Assembly: GCF_015624425.1 (NCBI RefSeq)
Contig: NZ_CP049919.1
Location: 4,898,001 to 4,962,000 of the forward strand
DNA: 64,000 bases
Origin: Roseateles sp. DAIF2
GTDB taxonomy: Bacteria; Pseudomonadota; Gammaproteobacteria; Burkholderiales; Burkholderiaceae_C
Direction: 5' to 3'
The notes below the pieces were generated by a model. It was not told the origin of the DNA. It searched no databases and worked only from the letters and a program-made list of their open reading frames with translations. The position numbers and the translations under genes are program-made. Shown in pieces: positions 60,596 to 64,000 of this stretch (positions are counted from its first letter, which is position 1; every line of letters begins with the position of its first letter).

Positions 60596-62004
60596 CGCCG
60601 GGCCATCTGATCGCCGAGGTGGAGCGCCTGCGCGGCCTGGTCGCCGCGCGCCTGGGCCTGCGCTTCGAGACCCGCCAGCTGCCCTGGCTGGCCGAGGTGC
60701 TCGCGCGCTGCGCCGGCGGCCCGCCGCAGGACTATCTGGACCGCCTGGCCAGCCAGCCGGCCGAGCTGGACGCGCTGGCCCCGGAGCTGACGGTCGGCGA
60801 GACCTACTTCTTCCGCCATGCCGAGCAGTTCCAGGCGCTGCGCCTGGTGGTGCTGCCCGCGCTGCTGCGCGCGCGCCGCCCGCTGCGGCGCCTGCGCGTG
60901 CTGTCGGCCGGCTGCGCCAGCGGCGAGGAGGCCTATTCGCTGGCGATCTGCCTGCAGGCCCAGCTGGGCCTGGAGCGCGAGCCCTGGGACTGGCAGGTGC
61001 AGGCGATCGACCTCAACCCCGAGGCGCTGCGCAAGGCCGAGCTGGCGCGCTACGGCGCCTGGAGCCTGCGCGAACTGCCCGAGGCGCTACAACAGCCCTG
61101 GTTCCATGCCCAGGGCCAGGAGTTCAGCGTCGACATCGCGGCGCGGCGCCATGTGCAGTTCGAGCGCCGCAACCTGTGCAGCGAGGACGCCGAGTTCTGG
61201 CACCCCGGCGGCTTCGACATCGTGTTCTGCCGCAATGTGCTGATGTACCTTACGCCCGAGGCGGTGCGCGCCGCGCTGGCGCGCATCCGCCGTTCGCTGG
61301 CGCCCGACGGCTACCTGTTCCTGGGCCATGCCGAGTCGCTGCGCGAGCAGGACGAGGGTTTTCGCCTGGAGCACAACGAGGGCTGCTTCTACTACCAGCG
61401 CAGTGCGGCGTCCGAGACCGCCCCGCGCCCCGCGCCGGTGGCGGCGACGCTCCCGCCGACCCCGCCGCCGCGCGCCCCGCAGCCGCCCGCGCCGGCCAGG
61501 CCGACACCCGAGCCGCTGCTGGAGCTGCTGCGCCGCGAGCGCCATGACGACGCGCTGGCGCTGACCGCGGCCCTGGCCGCCAGCGCGCCTCCGGACCCCG
61601 CCCTGCTGCTGCACGAGGCCCTGCTGCTGGCCCAGCAGGGCCGGCTGGACGAGGCCGAGCGCGCCTGCGAGCGCCTGCTGCCGCTGCAGGCCGCGCCGGC
61701 GCAGCGCGCCGCCACCCATTACGTGCAGGCCCTGTGTCTGGAGGCGCGCGACGATCCAGCCGGCGCCGCGCTGCGCTACCGCCAGGCCGCGCGGCTGGAT
61801 CCCGGCTTCGCAATGCCGCGGCTGCGCCAGGGCCTGCTGGCGCGCCGCCGTGGCGAGCTGGCGCTGATGCGCACCGAGCTGGCCTCCGCCGCGCGGCTGC
61901 TGCGCGACGAGGACGAACACCGCCTGCTGCTGTTCGGCGGCGGCTTCGGGCGCGAGGCCCTGCTGGCCCTGTGTGAAGGCGAACAGCGCGGAGCGATCGC
62001 ATGA
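60592..62004 (+). CDS. CheR-type methyltransferase with C-terminal TPR repeats (WspC-like)
   Basis: This 470-residue protein has a CheR methyltransferase that uses SAM to methylate receptor glutamates: LTVGETYFFRHAEQF, the SAM-binding LSAGCASGEEAYSLAI and IVFCRNVLMYLTPE. A Pro-rich linker (about 278-300) leads to TPR-like helices (about 305-440). A TPR-fused CheR is typical of Wsp-type and other alternative chemosensory systems. It overlaps both CheW genes (ATGA). Confidence 0.92.
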   Translation: MTPGHLIAEVERLRGLVAARLGLRFETRQLPWLAEVLARCAGGPPQDYLDRLASQPAELDALAPELTVGETYFFRHAEQFQALRLVVLPALLRARRPLRRLRVLSAGCASGEEAYSLAICLQAQLGLEREPWDWQVQAIDLNPEALRKAELARYGAWSLRELPEALQQPWFHAQGQEFSVDIAARRHVQFERRNLCSEDAEFWHPGGFDIVFCRNVLMYLTPEAVRAALARIRRSLAPDGYLFLGHAESLREQDEGFRLEHNEGCFYYQRSAASETAPRPAPVAATLPPTPPPRAPQPPAPARPTPEPLLELLRRERHDDALALTAALAASAPPDPALLLHEALLLAQQGRLDEAERACERLLPLQAAPAQRAATHYVQALCLEARDDPAGAALRYRQAARLDPGFAMPRLRQGLLARRRGELALMRTELASAARLLRDEDEHRLLLFGGGFGREALLALCEGEQRGAIA

Positions 62005-62525
62005 AGGAGACCGAGGAGCTGCAGGCTCAGGTCGCGCAGTGGCGTGCGGCCTTCGATCGCGCCTTCGCCGAACCACCGCCCGAGGCCGGCCCGCCGCCGC
62101 TGGACTTCCTCGGCCTGGGGCTGGGTGCGCAGCCGCATGCACTGCGCCTGGCGGAACTCTCGGCGCTGCAGGCGCTGGCCGGCGTCACGCCCTACCCCGG
62201 TGCGCCTCCCGAGCTGCTGGGCCTGGTCTCGCACCGCGGCGTGGTGCTGCCGCTGTACGACCTGCGCGCGTTGCTGGGCCTGGGCGCGGCCGAACGGCCG
62301 GCCTGGCTGGTGGTGCTGAAGCAGGCGCCGCTGGCGCTGGCCTTCGAGCGCTTCGACGGCCATTGGCGGCTGCCGGGCGAGGCGTGCGTGCCGGCCGGCG
62401 AGGCCGCGCGCGACCCGCTCCGGGGCCAGGTCTTGCGTTGCCCCGGCGAGGGCACCGAACAGCTGCGCTCGGTGATCGACCTGGGCGCCGTCGCGGCGCT
62501 GCTGCGCCCCCCCAACCCATCCTGA
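62001..62525 (+). CDS. CheW-domain coupling protein with N-terminal extension (WspD-like)
   Basis: This 174-residue protein is the second CheW in the operon. About 45 N-terminal residues (KETEELQAQVAQWRAAFDRAF, then proline-rich) precede the domain, which contains LLGLVSHRGVVLPLYDLRALLG. This matches the longer second CheW of Wsp-type operons. It overlaps the upstream CheR gene by ATGA and lies 21 bases before the receptor gene. Confidence 0.85.
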   Translation: MKETEELQAQVAQWRAAFDRAFAEPPPEAGPPPLDFLGLGLGAQPHALRLAELSALQALAGVTPYPGAPPELLGLVSHRGVVLPLYDLRALLGLGAAERPAWLVVLKQAPLALAFERFDGHWRLPGEACVPAGEAARDPLRGQVLRCPGEGTEQLRSVIDLGAVAALLRPPNPS

Positions 62526-62546
62526 CACCACGACAAGGAGCCGGCC

Positions 62547-64000
62547 ATGTGGACCTTTGGCAGAAAGATCGCGCTGGGTTTCTCGCTCTCGTTCCTGCTG
62601 CTGCTTGTGATGGGCTTGTTGTCCTATCGTGGCGTCGGCAAGCTGGCGGATACCAGCCTCCGGGTCTCACATACCCATACGCGCCTGGACCAGTTGAGCA
62701 GCCTGATAGGCTCCCTGCGCGACGCCGAAACCGGCCAACGCGGTTTCATGCTGACCAGCCAGGAGCCTTATCTGGAGCCCTACCGCAATGCGCTGGTGGA
62801 GATCCCGCAGCAGATAAGCGAGCTGCGGCGGCTATGGGCCGACAACCCGGAACAACTCAAGCGCCTGACCGGCCTGACACCCATCATCGACACGATTCTG
62901 GAGCTGCACAAGGACCGCATAGAGATGCGCCGCCAAGCCGGCAGTGACGATGCGGTGCAGCGCTCGGTCAAGCTCGGCGAGGGCAAGCGGCTGATGGACG
63001 AGATCCGGCGCCGCGTGGATCAGATGGAGGACAGCGAGCGTTCACAGTTGAAACAGCGTGCCGAGGACGTCGACTCCGTGGTTTCCGACGTGCGGCAAAT
63101 CATCACACTGGGAACCCTGCTCGCGCTGGTCTTCGTCGTGGGCGCCGGCTACACCCTGACCCGCGCGCTCGGCACCCAGATCGGCGCGGCGGTGCGCCAT
63201 GTGCAGCGCAGCTCGGCCGAGCTGCAGACCGCGGCCAACCAGCAGGCCGCCGGCGCGCGCGAGTCCTCCACCTCGATGAACGAGATCACCACGACGATCA
63301 CCGAGCTGCTGGCCAGCTCGCGCCAGATCGCCGACAGCGCGCAGCGCGTCGTCAGCATCGCCGAGCAGACCGCGGCCGCGGCGCGCCATGGCGAGGGCAC
63401 CCTGCAGTCGGCGCACCAGTCGATGGCCGGCATGCGCGACCAGATCGACCTGGTGGTCGACCATATGCTGGACCTGGGCCGCAAGTCGCAGCAGATCGGT
63501 GCGGTGCTGGACATCGTCGGCGAGCTGGCCGAGCAGACCAACATCCTGGCGATCAACGCGACGATCGAGGCCACGGTGGCCGGCGACTCCGGCAAGCGCT
63601 TCGGCGTGATCGCCGATGAGATCCGCAAGCTGGCCGACCGCATGGCGGCCTCGACCAAGGAGATCCGCAGCCAGATCGACGAGGTGCGCGGCGCGGTCAA
63701 CAGCACCGTGATGGCCACCGAGACCGGCTCCAAGGCGGTCGAGGCCGGCGCACGCCAGTTCGGCGAGGTGACCACCGCGATCGGCCAGATCGCCGGCATG
63801 GTCGGCAACACCACCGAGGCGGCGCGCGAGATCGAGCTCTCCACCAAACAGCAGGCCACCGCGGTCGAGCAGGTCAATATCGCGATCGCCAACACCGCCC
63901 AGGCGGCGCGCGAGACCGAGGCCAGCTCCGGCCAGACCCTGCAGACGGTGTCGCAGCTGGCCGGCATGTCGCGCGAGCTGCTGCGCCTGGTGCAGCCGCA
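62547..64000 (+). CDS. Methyl-accepting chemotaxis protein with CHASE3-like sensor, partial
   Basis: This chemoreceptor is cut by the right edge after about 484 residues. AAGGAG lies 8 bases upstream of the ATG. The first helix is at about 9-27. The periplasmic segment has the CHASE3 mark DAETGQRGFMLTSQEPYLEPY (about 61-81), and the second helix is at about 190-210. The signalling hairpin is divergent: EQTNILAINATIEATVAGDSGKRF, then DEIRKLADRMAASTKEIR, a pattern I associate with non-flagellar (ACF/Wsp-like) receptors. A cheA gene would be expected just outside. Confidence 0.9.
   Translation, partial: MWTFGRKIALGFSLSFLLLLVMGLLSYRGVGKLADTSLRVSHTHTRLDQLSSLIGSLRDAETGQRGFMLTSQEPYLEPYRNALVEIPQQISELRRLWADNPEQLKRLTGLTPIIDTILELHKDRIEMRRQAGSDDAVQRSVKLGEGKRLMDEIRRRVDQMEDSERSQLKQRAEDVDSVVSDVRQIITLGTLLALVFVVGAGYTLTRALGTQIGAAVRHVQRSSAELQTAANQQAAGARESSTSMNEITTTITELLASSRQIADSAQRVVSIAEQTAAAARHGEGTLQSAHQSMAGMRDQIDLVVDHMLDLGRKSQQIGAVLDIVGELAEQTNILAINATIEATVAGDSGKRFGVIADEIRKLADRMAASTKEIRSQIDEVRGAVNSTVMATETGSKAVEAGARQFGEVTTAIGQIAGMVGNTTEAAREIELSTKQQATAVEQVNIAIANTAQAARETEASSGQTLQTVSQLAGMSRELLRLVQP

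Overview
The window is a very GC-rich (roughly 70 %), densely packed bacterial chromosome segment. Gene content and order suggest a betaproteobacterium of the order Burkholderiales, probably near the Roseateles / Rubrivivax / Leptothrix group. The signs are a short-form hisG, a his cluster followed by rsmD and coaD, a WS/DGAT next to an acyl-CoA-binding protein, a PHA-granule-type protein and CCCCCT..AGGGGG intergenic repeats. The genus is an inference. No tRNA, rRNA, insertion sequence or CRISPR array was seen.

Positions 1-25400 hold a B12 (cobalamin) salvage and late-synthesis cluster: btuB (cut by the left edge), cobU, btuF, btuC, btuD, cobB, an ExbB-like gene, a DUF2149 gene, a cobN-like gene, a second TonB-dependent receptor, bluB, cobO, cbiB, cobD, cobQ, cobT and, after a three-gene signalling insertion (hybrid kinase, HD-GYP regulator, GAF kinase), cobS and cobC. 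Many junctions are ATGA stop/start overlaps. The CobN-like protein has a signal peptide and a C-terminal membrane anchor. It is coupled to an ExbB-like/ExbD-like pair, and no CobS/CobT-type AAA+ chelatase partner is present. This looks like a proton-motive-force-linked periplasmic metal-tetrapyrrole machine and is the most interesting system in the window.

Positions 25400-37330 (mostly minus strand) hold cytochrome b561, a ferredoxin, coaD, rsmD and a his cluster (hisG-hisD, then hisC-hisB-hisH-hisA-hisF). The his cluster is interrupted by a metallo-beta-lactamase gene, a VapBC-type toxin-antitoxin pair with twin palindromic operators, and an opposite-strand chemoreceptor. hisI, hisE, hisZ and murA are not in the window.

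Positions 37330-43550 hold a bolA-like gene, an ABC-2 exporter, a TetR regulator, a TPR-like protein, a frameshifted small secreted protein, a palindrome-rich noncoding stretch, and a storage-lipid group (WS/DGAT, acyl-CoA-binding protein, PHA-granule-type protein). Positions 43550-55460 hold assorted metabolic and secreted proteins: a putative lipoprotein aminopeptidase, a molybdopterin oxidoreductase, an ABC binding protein, an M20 amidohydrolase, a DUF2817 peptidase, an SGNH hydrolase, an oversized Lnt-like protein and DUF1415. Positions 55460-60000 hold isochorismatase/AraC and TetR/SDR/MFS modules. Positions 60158-64000 begin a Wsp-like chemosensory operon (CheW, CheR-TPR, CheW, chemoreceptor) that runs off the right edge.

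A family of hairpin repeats lies at several gene junctions (2541-2660, 22581-22652, 27555-27645, 44581-44653). Two copies show compensatory stem changes, and three are read in frame as N-terminal extensions of the downstream protein.
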